Assembly: GCF_001669775.1 (NCBI RefSeq)
Contig: NZ_LXWK01000001.1
Span: 1-64,000, forward strand
Length of the DNA stretch: 64,000 nucleotides
DNA from: Rheinheimera sp. SA_1
GTDB taxonomy: Bacteria > Pseudomonadota > Gammaproteobacteria > Enterobacterales > Alteromonadaceae
Direction: 5' to 3'
In this document: positions 35,054 through 44,210 of the stretch, piece after piece
Position numbering within the stretch: position 1 is the stretch's first letter
Layout of the letters: each line of letters begins with the position of its first letter
Program-made: the position numbers and the translations under genes
The notes under the pieces: generated by a model
What the model was told of the DNA's origin: nothing
The model's input: the letters and a program-made list of their open reading frames with translations, nothing else
Database searches by the model: none

Positions 35054-35383
35054 GTGACAACAGCCGCCATCGTTCATCATCCGGACGACCAATGTTTTGT
35101 TCTGGAATGGCAAGGCCAACAAGCCCGGCTTGATTATCAATTGCTGAGCGCGAGGGGTTTATCACCAGCGTCGCTGGATTTTACGCACACCTTTGTGCCC
35201 CCTGAATTTCGTGGCCAAGGGCTGGCGGCACAGCTGGTGCAATACGGTCTTCGCTGGGCGGCGCAGCAACAGCTGCAGGTGCAGGCCAGTTGCTGGTATG
35301 TGGCGAAAGTGATGCGGGACAATGCAGCTGCTACTGTGGAAAAGCAAGCTGACGAAGTCAATCACAACAAGGATTTGGGATAA
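35054..35383 (+). CDS. Small GNAT-fold N-acetyltransferase
   Basis: A 109-residue protein of the short GCN5-related family (NATD1/YjdJ type). LDFTHTFVPPEFRGQGLAAQLV carries the acetyl-CoA-binding R/Q-x-x-G-x-A loop, and ASCWYVAKVM is the family's C-terminal strand. It is cytoplasmic. The GTG start at 35054 follows GGAG. Six bases separate it from the BenE-like gene, so they share a transcript. The acceptor is unknown. Confidence 0.82.
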   Translation: MTTAAIVHHPDDQCFVLEWQGQQARLDYQLLSARGLSPASLDFTHTFVPPEFRGQGLAAQLVQYGLRWAAQQQLQVQASCWYVAKVMRDNAAATVEKQADEVNHNKDLG

Positions 35384-35389
35384 TACCGC

Positions 35390-36559
35390 ATGCAAAAAAA
35401 TGATTGGAGTCTGTCTGCGATTGTCGCCGGTTTTGTCGCGGTGTTGGTTGGATTTGCCAGCTCGGTTGCCATCGTGTTTCAGGCCGCGGCTGCTGCGGGC
35501 GCCAGTGCAGAAATCACCGCCTCCTGGGTTGGAGTGTTGGGCTTTGCGATGGGGATCAGTTGTATTGGTTTTTCCTGGTACTACAAAGCGCCAATCCTGA
35601 CCGCCTGGTCAACGCCTGGTGCGGCGCTGCTGGCGACCAGTTTGCAAGGCATTAGTCTGGCCGAAGCAGTTGGGGTATTTATATTCAGCGCAGTGCTGAC
35701 TACCGCACTGGGGCTCAGTGGCTGGTTTGACAAACTGACCCGGCGCATTCCGTTGCCGATAGCGGCTGCGATGCTGGCAGGTATTATGTTGAAGTTTGGG
35801 CTGGATATTTTCACCAGCATGCAGACTTCGCCGATACTGGTATTGCTGATGATAGGTGTTTTTTTGCTGGCAAAACGGTTTTGGCCTCGTTACGCGGTGC
35901 CACTGGTTCTGCTTACAGGCGTATTGTTTTGCTTTAGCCAGCAACAGCTCGATTTTAGCAGCGTTGAGCTGAGTTTGGTGCAGTTGGTGTGGGTGTCGCC
36001 TGCCTGGTCCTGGTCCGCTATTTTGGGGGTTGGGGTGCCACTTTTTGTGGTGACGATGACGTCGCAGAATATTCCTGGATTGGCGGTTTTACGCTCGAGC
36101 GGCTATCAGACGCCGGTATCGCCGATGTTAAGCTGGACCGGTTTGATCACGCTAGTCAGTGCACCTTTTGGCAATTTTTCAATTAATTTGGCGGCTATTA
36201 CTGCCGCCATCTGTAGCGGGCCGGAAGCGCATCCGGATCCAGACAAACGGTACACTGCCGGTATTGCGGCCGGGGTATTTTATTTACTGACCGGGTTGGC
36301 TGGTGCCACTGTGGTTGCGCTGTTTGCAGCCTTTCCAAAAGAATTGATTGCTACTGTGGCCGGATTGGCGCTGCTTGGTACCATTGCCGCGAATCTGGCA
36401 ACGGCCACTGTTGAAACCAAACATCGGGACGCGGCGATCCTGACCTTGTTGATCACCGCTTCTGGTGTGAGCTTTTTTGGTATTGCTTCGGCGTTTTGGG
36501 GCTTGGTGGCAGGGTTAGTCACCACTGGCTGGTTTAGCTGGCGCCGGAGTCAGGCATGA
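35390..36559 (+). CDS. BenE family benzoate/proton symporter-like protein
   Basis: A 389-residue inner-membrane protein of the BenE/YdcO family with about 12 hydrophobic segments. Typical stretches are GFASSVAIVFQAAAAAGAS, TAWSTPGAALL, PIAAAMLAGIMLKFGL, TSQNIPGLAVLRSSGY and FGNFSINLAAITAAICSG. No aromatic degradation genes are nearby, so benzoate is only the family's named substrate. Its last four bases overlap the next gene in an ATGA junction. Confidence 0.88.
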   Translation: MQKNDWSLSAIVAGFVAVLVGFASSVAIVFQAAAAAGASAEITASWVGVLGFAMGISCIGFSWYYKAPILTAWSTPGAALLATSLQGISLAEAVGVFIFSAVLTTALGLSGWFDKLTRRIPLPIAAAMLAGIMLKFGLDIFTSMQTSPILVLLMIGVFLLAKRFWPRYAVPLVLLTGVLFCFSQQQLDFSSVELSLVQLVWVSPAWSWSAILGVGVPLFVVTMTSQNIPGLAVLRSSGYQTPVSPMLSWTGLITLVSAPFGNFSINLAAITAAICSGPEAHPDPDKRYTAGIAAGVFYLLTGLAGATVVALFAAFPKELIATVAGLALLGTIAANLATATVETKHRDAAILTLLITASGVSFFGIASAFWGLVAGLVTTGWFSWRRSQA

Positions 36560-36777
36560 GTTGCCCGCGCTGTGGTGCTGATAATCAATGTCAGGTGGCG
36601 TCAGCGACAAACGCCGGCACCAGTGTCAATGCCAAGACCGCCGTCTGCGCCGGAGATCTAAGTTGCTGGTGTTTTCAGGTGCCGATAACGGCGGAACAAC
36701 GTTTGTTGTTACCAAAAAGCGACAGCTGTTATTGCGCTGCCTGCCTGGATGCGTTGGTGCGGGAAATAAAAACTTAA
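36556..36777 (+). CDS. Cysteine-rich CWC family protein
   Basis: A 73-residue protein with seven to eight cysteines: CPRCGADNQC near the start, the CWCF signature that names the family, and CYCAACLDAL near the end. This implies one or more zinc or iron-sulfur sites. The ATG overlaps the benE-like stop (ATGA, 36556-36559). The function of the family is unknown; it often trails transporter or dehydrogenase genes. Confidence 0.8.
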   Translation: MSCPRCGADNQCQVASATNAGTSVNAKTAVCAGDLSCWCFQVPITAEQRLLLPKSDSCYCAACLDALVREIKT

Positions 36778-36824
36778 AAAAACGGTGGCAACAATGGCAT
36801 CCAAAAATGCTGTTGTTGCCACCG
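36776..36824 (-). terminator. Intrinsic terminator of the cyclophilin gene
   Basis: A 12-bp stem (36783-36794 with 36813-36824), with an inner GCAT/ATGC helix, is followed by a T run on the minus strand (A run 36776-36782). It may also slow the plus-strand operon. Confidence 0.85.
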
Positions 36825-36832
36825 CCGCAGAA

Positions 36833-37627
36833 CTAAATCTTGTTTTTACGTTGGGCGCGACGGCCAGTCCATAACAACAAACCAGCCAGTAAACTCAGCA
36901 CACCCAAGCTGCCGCCTGAGGATGAATCGTTATTGGCGACTGGTGCCGTGATCAGTGTGTTTGGCTTCGGTTGTAAGCTGGCAGCGCTGTTCACATCGTT
37001 GTTGATGACGGTAATACTTTCAATCACCACCAGATGGGCTGCAGTTACCGGCACCTTGGCTTGCGCATCGGCCGCCGAGTAATTACGCAAAGGCAGACTG
37101 GTAAAATTAGCGATGGTTGATAATTGGTTCGGCAGCGCGGCGATGGCATCGACGACTTCCATGCCGGTTCCGGTAACCTGACCGAAGACAGTGAAACCGC
37201 TGTTTTGTAAATCGAGATTACTGCTGTTATCAGCAAGGTTGATAAACCATTGATTGGTGGCGCTATTGGCATTTCCTGAGACTTTTGCCATGGCAATGGT
37301 GCCACGCACATTAGACCATTTGGGTTCGTTTTTAACCGCGGCTTGAGTGGCTACTGCGGTAAAAGGCGCCGCGTTATTACCGCTGAAACGAAAACCACCA
37401 GCCTGAGCGACAAAGCCTTTTTCGGTGCGGTGGAAAATAGTGTTCTGATAACTACCGTTGTTGACGTAACTTAAAAAGTTAGCCACATTCGCCGGTGTAG
37501 TCTGGTCATAAAGATTGACTTCAAAATTACCCAGGCTGGTTTTAACCAGTACCACGGTGGCATTGGCAGACAAGGCGGTGAACGACAACAAACTGGTGAC
37601 TACTAAACTGCGGAAAATCGACTTCAT
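36833..37627 (-). CDS. Secreted cyclophilin-type peptidylprolyl isomerase with GlyGly-CTERM tail
   Basis: A 264-residue protein with a signal peptide (1-23, ending ANA) and a cyclophilin domain at about 25-195: TSLGNFEVNLYDQTTPANVANF, FHRTEKGFVAQAGGF and GTIAMAKVSGNANSATNQWFIN. It isomerises prolyl bonds in the envelope. The C terminus has SSGGSLG, a hydrophobic stretch and RRAQRK, a GlyGly-CTERM sorting signal that rhombosortase cleaves for surface delivery by type II secretion. Start at ATG 37627; 31 upstream residues in frame look spurious. It is a single gene with its own terminator. Confidence 0.88.
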   Translation of the reverse strand: MKSIFRSLVVTSLLSFTALSANATVVLVKTSLGNFEVNLYDQTTPANVANFLSYVNNGSYQNTIFHRTEKGFVAQAGGFRFSGNNAAPFTAVATQAAVKNEPKWSNVRGTIAMAKVSGNANSATNQWFINLADNSSNLDLQNSGFTVFGQVTGTGMEVVDAIAALPNQLSTIANFTSLPLRNYSAADAQAKVPVTAAHLVVIESITVINNDVNSAASLQPKPNTLITAPVANNDSSSGGSLGVLSLLAGLLLWTGRRAQRKNKI

Positions 37628-37743
37628 AGGTTTACCGGATCCTGAAAATTTGATATCCGGCAGCTTAAACCAGGCTGATAGACCTGCGCCAGCATCATTA
37701 CAAATAGTCACTAAACTCATACAGATGGTTGTAAAAACTCACG

Positions 37744-39696
37744 CTATTGATGATGTTCCGTACTTTGTCCTGGCTGCGTGTTACTGGTTGGGGCTGTTAA
37801 TTCGGGCCATTGCTCCAGAAAACGTTGGGCGTTTGGATGCTGCCGGGCTTTTTCAAAATAGCCTTTGGCTTTTGGGTAATCCTGCGGCACCATTTTACCT
37901 TCAAAATACAATAAACCCAGGTAATAGTTGGCGCTGGTGCTGCCTTTGGCGGCGGCTTCTGTAAACAACGCGATGGCTTTGGCGGGATCAGCTGCGACGC
38001 CTTTGCCAAATAAATATAACAATGCCAGTCGGTTGATTGCCGGTGCATAACCACGTTCGGCGGCATAACTGAAAAAACGAAAGGCATTTTCATGGTTTTT
38101 CGGTACGCCATCGCCATCATCCAGCATCACACCGGCGTTAAAAGCACAACTGCTGTTTCCTTGTTTGCTGCAGAGTAAATACCAACGATGAGCCCGTTGT
38201 AAGTCTTTGGGAAGCAGGGTTCCTTCTTGATGAATTGCCCCCATTCGTAACATCGCCCTTGGATAAAACCGTTCGGCAGCACGCCGGAAATTTGCCAGTG
38301 CCAATCCGGTTTTTTCAGCGCCGAACAGACCATCTTCATAGCCGTAAGCCAGCAAGTAAAAGGCTTCGGGGTGATAATTTTGTACCGACTGTAATAAATA
38401 TCGTTCGACTTCCATTGCCTGCAGTGGCGTTATGTCCTGCTGCATCATTTGTGAGGCATAGAGGTATGCTGCTGCCGAGCCGCCCTGATCAGCCAGCTTT
38501 TGCAGTTGTTGATTGAGTTCTTTTTCGGTAAGTTTTTCTTTTTCATGGGCCGATAACGCCCAAAAAGCGCTGGCATCAGCAAAACCGGCTGCAGCAGACT
38601 GCTGTAACCAATAATCACCCTGCATGGCATCTGCATTTTGATAACTTTGATTGTAGTAATATCGGGACAGTTGCAGTTCAGCCTGGCCTGGCTCGGTCAT
38701 CGCTGCGATATATTTTCTGATTTCAGCGACTTTGGCTGGATCAGCTTTCCCGAATTGCCCGTTGTGATGCAAAAAGTGCAATAAGTGCAGTGCCGGTACG
38801 TAATCGCTGTCTGCCGCTTGCAATAACTGATGTTCACATTCTTTTTTTGGCAGCACATGCTGACTAATGGTGCGATAACACATCTCGGCGAATTTTACTT
38901 TTGCCTGCAGCGAACCACCGGCAATTGCCTGTTGATACAAGGATACAGCCTCTTCCATCCTATTGCCGGCCAAGGCTTCGGCGGCGCGTGGTAACAACAA
39001 AATGTGATTGGAACGGGTATTTTTGGTCAGCAACAATTCTTTCCAACCATCGACTAACCCCATAAAAGGGAAGGGGATTTGATCAATTGCATGCAAATAA
39101 CGCTGATTTTCAAAGTACAAGGTACGGAATTTTTGTTGAGTCGGGTCGTAGACCTGAAATACGTAGTGCAATGCATTATTGTCAGATGAAAGTTCAGTGT
39201 AAAAATCGACGGTTTGCACTTCCAGTAACCGGACTATTTCATGCGCGTCGAAATAACTGTTCAGCTGATAGGCACTGTAGTTCGCTTTGCCATTGCCGCT
39301 TTGCAGGATACCGTTGGTGACATATTGCTGATACTCGCGAAAGCGTTTGATTTCTGCTGACGCCGGATGTGCGGTAAAACACTGCTGAAATTGTTGGTAA
39401 AAAGTAAGATTCCAGAACTGTGTCGGTAGTTGCTGTTGCCATGGCAACTGCTGGCAATTTTCCGGATCTGCGGCCAACAACTGTTGAAAACTCAACCAGG
39501 CGGCGGATGTTTCGAGGACTTTCGGGCTTTGCAAATAACTCTGATACAGCTTGGCATAAGGCGGTAACTTTGCTGCTTCAGGCAAAGCTGCCAGTTGTTG
39601 CAGGTACAAATTATCAGTAGTTGAGGTTGCAGGCCGGTTTTGACAGGCAGCTAACATCAACAGAAAAAAACAACTGCAAAGTACGCGAAATATCAC
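37744..39696 (-). CDS. Sel1-repeat lipoprotein, 650 residues
   Basis: A lipoprotein signal (LMLAACQN, Cys18) is followed by an N-terminal helical region without recognised motif (about 25-235) and then Sel1-like repeats to the C terminus. Clear examples are AGVMLDDGDGVPKNHENAFR, ALLYLFGKGVAADPAKAIAL and LLYFEGKMVPQDYPKAKGYF. Sel1 repeats mediate protein-protein contacts; the partner is unknown. The start is GTG at 39696 with AGGA upstream. It faces the cyclophilin gene on the same strand, 116 bp away. Confidence 0.8.
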   Translation of the reverse strand: MIFRVLCSCFFLLMLAACQNRPATSTTDNLYLQQLAALPEAAKLPPYAKLYQSYLQSPKVLETSAAWLSFQQLLAADPENCQQLPWQQQLPTQFWNLTFYQQFQQCFTAHPASAEIKRFREYQQYVTNGILQSGNGKANYSAYQLNSYFDAHEIVRLLEVQTVDFYTELSSDNNALHYVFQVYDPTQQKFRTLYFENQRYLHAIDQIPFPFMGLVDGWKELLLTKNTRSNHILLLPRAAEALAGNRMEEAVSLYQQAIAGGSLQAKVKFAEMCYRTISQHVLPKKECEHQLLQAADSDYVPALHLLHFLHHNGQFGKADPAKVAEIRKYIAAMTEPGQAELQLSRYYYNQSYQNADAMQGDYWLQQSAAAGFADASAFWALSAHEKEKLTEKELNQQLQKLADQGGSAAAYLYASQMMQQDITPLQAMEVERYLLQSVQNYHPEAFYLLAYGYEDGLFGAEKTGLALANFRRAAERFYPRAMLRMGAIHQEGTLLPKDLQRAHRWYLLCSKQGNSSCAFNAGVMLDDGDGVPKNHENAFRFFSYAAERGYAPAINRLALLYLFGKGVAADPAKAIALFTEAAAKGSTSANYYLGLLYFEGKMVPQDYPKAKGYFEKARQHPNAQRFLEQWPELTAPTSNTQPGQSTEHHQ

Positions 39697-39763
39697 AAGG
39701 TGTGTCCTGCTACAACGATAGAAGTGACCACGATTTGCATCATGGTAGTTAGCAGCGTCAGCT

Positions 39764-39872
39764 TATACTTTTCACCCTTGAAGACGCGGGGTTGTTGGTC
39801 GCGCGTTCCAGTCTCGCTCACTTGCCGCGGTTCCAATGTGGCCATTTCGCATCTTCAATGATTTTGAGTTTA
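39764..39872 (-). repeat. Degenerate ERIC-type element (reverse)
   Basis: About 109 bp with recognisable tails (CACCCTTGAAG at left, CTTCAATGATTTTGAG at right) and the arm TCTCGCTCACTTGCCGC, but the central palindrome is largely deleted. Its right edge supplies the stop codon of the next minus-strand gene. Confidence 0.7.
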
Positions 39873-40142
39873 TTCTTCGCCGAGCCACGGTGTTTGTGGC
39901 AGTAATTCCAAATGCTGCTGATAACGCGCCAGATTAAACTTTTGTTCCTGTTCAATGACCGCCACCATTTCTGGGGCGAGGGCGCACGCCATTAGTTCCA
40001 GCGCATCTTCGCGGCTATGACCGGTCATACAAAGTCGTAACAAGGTTGCTTTGACGAACGCGGGTTCACCATCGGCCAGCTGATTTTCAATCACTTCAAA
40101 TAACAAACTCTGGTCGATCAAATCCTGTTCAGGTGCAGACAT
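39870..40142 (-). CDS. Conserved-looking 90-residue cytoplasmic protein, unknown
   Basis: An acidic, helical protein (MSAPEQDLIDQSLLFEVIEN at the start, LLPQTPWLGEE at the end) with no signal peptide or motif. The ATG at 40142 has GGAG eight bases upstream. SREDALELMACALAPEM suggests a helical bundle. The stop codon lies inside the degenerate ERIC element, so the insertion may have trimmed or altered the C terminus. Confidence 0.6.
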   Translation of the reverse strand: MSAPEQDLIDQSLLFEVIENQLADGEPAFVKATLLRLCMTGHSREDALELMACALAPEMVAVIEQEQKFNLARYQQHLELLPQTPWLGEE

Positions 40143-40354
40143 TTCTAGGCTCCGGCAGAAAAGTTGCAGCATGCCAGAATTGGCAGACCTTGCCTAGTTC
40201 CTGAATAGGTTCTAAAACTGGTTTGGTCGATAATAACTGTCAGTTTTGCAGCTGAATCTGCAACTCTCGATAAAAATGCCAAAGGCCAGTAGCCCGCTGC
40301 TGAAGGGATCGGCTAGAGTGAGCACCAGGCATTCACAACCACAACTATAAACCT

Positions 40355-41614
40355 ATGTCACATTCCGATTTATCCTCAACCGGCCTTCGCGCCAAACTGG
40401 CGGCTTTAGGGCCAGGCATTCTACTGGCAACTGCTGCCATTGGCGGTTCTCATATTGTCGCTTCAACTCAGGCCGGCGCCTTGTTTGGCTGGCAACTGGC
40501 CTGGCTGATTTTGCTGGTCAACGTACTGAAGTACCCGTTTTTCCGCTTCGCAGTGGAGTACACGCTCAATCATGGCGAAAACCTGTTGGTTGGCTATCAG
40601 CGCAAAGGGCGTTGGTATCTGCGCGGTTTTGTGCTGTTAAATCTGATTGCGGCGGTGGTGAATACTGCCGGTGTCTTGCTGTTGACCGCCAGTTTACTGA
40701 AATACTTTTTGCCCTGGTCATTATCGTTGCCGGTGCTTTGTTTGTTATTACTGGCGGTTTGTTTAGCTATTTTGCTGGCAGGCCAGTACAAATTGCTGGA
40801 TCAGGTATCGAAGTGGATCATGGTGCTGCTGACCATCACCACTTTGGTTGCGGCCTTTATTGCCTGGCAAAACGGCCCGGCAGCGCCGGTTGATTACGTA
40901 GGCCCATCGCCCTGGACTTTAGCGGCTTTGGGTTTTCTGGTGGCCTTAATGGGCTGGATGCCAGCGCCGATTGAGGTGTCGGCGATTAACTCGTTATGGT
41001 TACAGCAAAAGCAGCAACAAGGGAGCATCAGCAAAGCCAATGGTTTGTTTGATTTAAACCTCGGTTACTGGAGTACCACAGTGTTAGCCTTGGTGTTTCT
41101 GGCTCTGGGAGCGCTGGTGCAATTTGGTTCAGGCCAGCCAATCGAACTGGCAGGTGCAGCTTATACCGAACAGTTTGTCGGTATGTATGCCAGCACTATT
41201 GGCGATTGGTCGACCTTGCTGGTGGCCGGCGTGGCATTTTTATGTATGTTTGGGACAACCATCACAGTGTTGGATGGATATGCCCGTACCTTAAACGAAT
41301 CGATGACATTGCTCGGGGTGCAAAAAAATGCTAACCAGCGCAGTTACAGTTATTGGTTGATGGCACAAGCCGCCGCTGGTTTTGCCGTGATCCTGTTTTT
41401 TAAATCGGCGTTAGGGCCAATGTTGACCTTCGCCATGAGTCTGGCGTTTGTGACCACGCCGGTGTTTGCCTGGTTGAATTTCAGTCTGATGCAGCAATAC
41501 AAAGGCACCGCTCATGGCATCAGTAAAGCCATGCAATGGTGGTCGTGGCTGGGGCTGACTTATCTGTTTGGTTTTGCCTTATTATTTGTGATCTGGTGGT
41601 TTATTGGCCGTTAA
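40355..41614 (+). CDS. Nramp-family transporter lacking the canonical metal-site residues
   Basis: A 419-residue inner-membrane protein with 11-12 helices related to divalent metal transporters of the Nramp/MntH family. In helix 1 the classical DPGN metal motif is replaced by Gly19-Pro-Gly-Ile22 (GPGILLATAAIGGSH), so the usual Asp and Asn ligands are missing. Helix 6 reads GWMPAPIEVSA, with a Met-Pro-Ala sequence instead of the classical Ala-x-x-Met order. The substrate may therefore differ from Mn2+/Fe2+. No strong ribosome binding site was seen before the ATG. It is a single gene. Confidence 0.78.
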   Translation: MSHSDLSSTGLRAKLAALGPGILLATAAIGGSHIVASTQAGALFGWQLAWLILLVNVLKYPFFRFAVEYTLNHGENLLVGYQRKGRWYLRGFVLLNLIAAVVNTAGVLLLTASLLKYFLPWSLSLPVLCLLLLAVCLAILLAGQYKLLDQVSKWIMVLLTITTLVAAFIAWQNGPAAPVDYVGPSPWTLAALGFLVALMGWMPAPIEVSAINSLWLQQKQQQGSISKANGLFDLNLGYWSTTVLALVFLALGALVQFGSGQPIELAGAAYTEQFVGMYASTIGDWSTLLVAGVAFLCMFGTTITVLDGYARTLNESMTLLGVQKNANQRSYSYWLMAQAAAGFAVILFFKSALGPMLTFAMSLAFVTTPVFAWLNFSLMQQYKGTAHGISKAMQWWSWLGLTYLFGFALLFVIWWFIGR

Positions 41615-41684
41615 TTGCTGCAGAATCGTCTGGTAACGCCCTGATTGCGGTGATTGGAAAGATCGGTCAATAGAGAGGTCATCA

Positions 41685-41762
41685 ATGCGGTTCACCGAGC
41701 AATGTAACCGCTTACTTAAATTGCACTTGCCAGCCGCCTCTACTGCAGATAAGGTGGAATGA
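41685..41762 (+). CDS. Possible 25-residue small ORF upstream of the antiporter
   Basis: ATG preceded by GAGAGG at six bases; the product begins MRFTEQCNRLLKLHL. It lies in the otherwise empty 41615-41878 gap and could be a leader peptide. Support is only the ribosome binding site. Confidence 0.22.
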   Translation: MRFTEQCNRLLKLHLPAASTADKVE

Positions 41763-41878
41763 TAATTCTACGAACCGGTAAAAGCTGGTCGCGCCTGAGC
41801 CTCTTCAGGTGAATCAAACAAAGTTGCCACTGCCTTACTTTGTCGCTTCTAAAAATTAATCAACAGCGAGACAGATCT

Positions 41879-43171
41879 ATGACAAATATGGAGCTGGCCT
41901 GGGCTTTTACCCAGCAGTTAGTGCTTATTCTGGTGGCCGCACAGCTATTCGGTTATCTGGCGAAATTTATTGGTCAACCCAGAGTGGTTGGCGAAATGAT
42001 CGCCGGCGTGGTGCTTGGCCCTTCCTTGTTCGGCTTGTTTATGCCGGAACTGCAAAAAAGTATCTTTGTCGCTGACACCATGCCGATTTTGTATATCGGT
42101 GCCCAGATTGGTGTAGGTCTATATATGTTTCTGGTCGGTCTCGAATTTAACACCCAGTTATTTAAGCAACAAGCACGCAGCGCCATCGGCGTATCGCTGG
42201 CGGGCATGATCGTGCCTTTTATTGTTGGCGCCTTGTTATGTCTGTGGTTATTAGATCAACCAGGTTTATTTGCTCCGAATATTTCATACGCCAACGCCGC
42301 GCTGTTTATGGGAGCAGCCATTGCCATTACCGCCTTTCCAATGCTGGCGCGGATCATTTATGAACGTAAACTGGCAGGAACAGCTTTAGGAACTTTGGCG
42401 CTGGCGGCGGGTGCGATTGACGATGCGGCTGCCTGGATAGTACTGGCGGTGGTGCTGGCGAGTTTTGGCGGCGGGACTATTTTGGCGATTAAAGCGGTGA
42501 TCGGCGGCACTATTTACGCCTCGTTTATGTTGATCAAAGCGCGAGCCTGGTTACAGCCATTAGCGGATAAAGTCGAGACCAGTGGCGTGCTGACTGCACC
42601 GCAGCTAGCGTTAGTGTTGGTGCTCTGGGCCGCATCAGCTTATTCGATGGAATGGGTGGGGTTGCACGCTGTGTTCGGTGGTTTCCTGTTAGGGATTGCC
42701 ATGCCACGTGGCAAGTTAACCGAACTTATCAACACTAAGCTGAATAAAATCACCGTGTTTTTGCTACTGCCAATGTTCTTTACTTATTCCGGCCTGAAAA
42801 CCCAGCTCGATGTTTTGGGCTCGTGGCAGGTACTATCGATTGCGCTGGTTATTTTAGCGGCATCGATTTTCGCCAAAGGCATTGCCTGCTGGGCCGCCGC
42901 TCGAATGGGCGGAGCTGATAACCGTACTGCGATGGCCGTTGGCGCTTTGATGAACTCGCGTGGCCTGATGGAACTGATTATTATCAATATTGCGCTGAGT
43001 TACGGCGTGATCCAGCAAGGATTGTTCTCGATTATGGTACTGATGGCTATTGTGACGACGTTGATGGCCACACCATTGTTTCAGCTGGTTTATGGCCGGC
43101 ATATGCCAAAACCACAGCAGCCGGATCAGCAAGACCCGCCGTTGGATGCCACAGCACTAAAAGTCAGCTGA
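41879..43171 (+). CDS. CPA2-type cation:proton antiporter
   Basis: A 430-residue inner-membrane Na+(K+)/H+ exchanger with about 12 helices. GQPRVVGEMIAGVVLGPSL, FLVGLEFN and GAIDDAAAWIVLA show the family; the adjacent Asp-Asp pair is the ion-binding site. There is no C-terminal TrkA-N domain. Start taken at ATG 41879, with a second ATG nine bases on. Its last 15 bases overlap the 3' end of the convergent binding-protein gene. Confidence 0.88.
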   Translation: MTNMELAWAFTQQLVLILVAAQLFGYLAKFIGQPRVVGEMIAGVVLGPSLFGLFMPELQKSIFVADTMPILYIGAQIGVGLYMFLVGLEFNTQLFKQQARSAIGVSLAGMIVPFIVGALLCLWLLDQPGLFAPNISYANAALFMGAAIAITAFPMLARIIYERKLAGTALGTLALAAGAIDDAAAWIVLAVVLASFGGGTILAIKAVIGGTIYASFMLIKARAWLQPLADKVETSGVLTAPQLALVLVLWAASAYSMEWVGLHAVFGGFLLGIAMPRGKLTELINTKLNKITVFLLLPMFFTYSGLKTQLDVLGSWQVLSIALVILAASIFAKGIACWAAARMGGADNRTAMAVGALMNSRGLMELIIINIALSYGVIQQGLFSIMVLMAIVTTLMATPLFQLVYGRHMPKPQQPDQQDPPLDATALKVS

Positions 43172-44077
43172 AGTATTTTGCGGCTTTGCCACCGGACTGT
43201 TGACTGACTCAGGTCGCAGCACAGTCCAGTGGGTTATTTCAGGATTAAAAAAACCACATTCCTGATAAGCGCTGGTCAGCTTGCCTTGTCGACGTAGAAT
43301 AGCCAGCCCTTGTTGCAGAGCCGCAAAAACCGGCTCAGCCAGCGGATGTTTTTTCGCGACAATAAAATGCCGGCTATCGTCTAATAACACTTTGACCCCT
43401 TCGACCGCCACCAGCTCGATGCCGGGCGCCTGATAACCAAAAGGCCGGTGTTGCGGGAATGGTGCCAGCATAAAATCGACCCAGCCCCGACTCACCAACA
43501 TTGCCATCGACGACCAGTTATATTCATCCCGCAGTTCTCGTAACGGCAATTGTTCTAATAAATGCCAATCTTCTGCAAAAGCGCGGGAACTAACCGCCGT
43601 TAAGCCACTAAAATCGCTGAGCTGGCGGATGGATTTGGTTTTTTGATTATTCGGTGAAGTGAAAATGGCAGCAACATAATCGCCACGTTCAATCACCGCT
43701 GAACTTATGTAGACATGCGGTTTGAGGCTATGGGCGGTCTTGCCCCACACCGAATCAACGCTGATTAACACTTCGCCGCGGACAAATAACTGCACGCTAC
43801 GTGCACTGCTGTCAGATGGAACAAAGTTAAATTGCAGTGGATAACCACCCAGTTGTAATGCTTGTTGCACCAGCACCATATCCACCACATCACGACGGGT
43901 ACCTGCGTGGTCAAAGCTCTGAATATCGTACACTGAACCTGAACCAATAAAACGGCGGTAATCGTCGTAAACGGTACTTTCGATGGGAATATCGACCACA
44001 GCGACAGGCTCGAAAGCCAAAGCGCTATTCAAATTCAGACTGCCATATATCGCCAACCAGCAACAAAAACGAAGCAT
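43157..44077 (-). CDS. Periplasmic solute-binding protein, SBP family 3-like
   Basis: A 306-residue exported protein with a signal peptide (1-21, ending ALA). The layout matches the two-lobe binding proteins (DDYRRFIGSGSVYDIQSF, VLVQQALQLGGYPLQF, VYISSAVIERGDYVAAIFTS, SFDHAGTRRD). No ABC permease or ATPase lies nearby, so it may be a sensor-type protein rather than part of an importer. The 3' end overlaps the antiporter gene by 15 bp in convergent orientation. Confidence 0.7.
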   Translation of the reverse strand: MLRFCCWLAIYGSLNLNSALAFEPVAVVDIPIESTVYDDYRRFIGSGSVYDIQSFDHAGTRRDVVDMVLVQQALQLGGYPLQFNFVPSDSSARSVQLFVRGEVLISVDSVWGKTAHSLKPHVYISSAVIERGDYVAAIFTSPNNQKTKSIRQLSDFSGLTAVSSRAFAEDWHLLEQLPLRELRDEYNWSSMAMLVSRGWVDFMLAPFPQHRPFGYQAPGIELVAVEGVKVLLDDSRHFIVAKKHPLAEPVFAALQQGLAILRRQGKLTSAYQECGFFNPEITHWTVLRPESVNSPVAKPQNTSADF

Positions 44078-44157
44078 ACCGGAACTCCTGAAAAACTATT
44101 TTCAAGCTTAGTTCAGTTGACCGTGTTCAGACAGTGGGAAGGCGGTGCAGTTTTGGT

Positions 44158-44196
44158 AAAACCGGTTGCCAGATAACTCAGGGATCTGACAACCGG
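44158..44196 (-). terminator. Intrinsic terminator of ilvIH
   Basis: CCGGTTG (44162-44168) and CAGAT pair with ATCTG and CAACCGG (44184-44196), followed on the minus strand by four T. Confidence 0.85.
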
Positions 44197-44210
44197 CAAT
44201 TAGGATTTGG

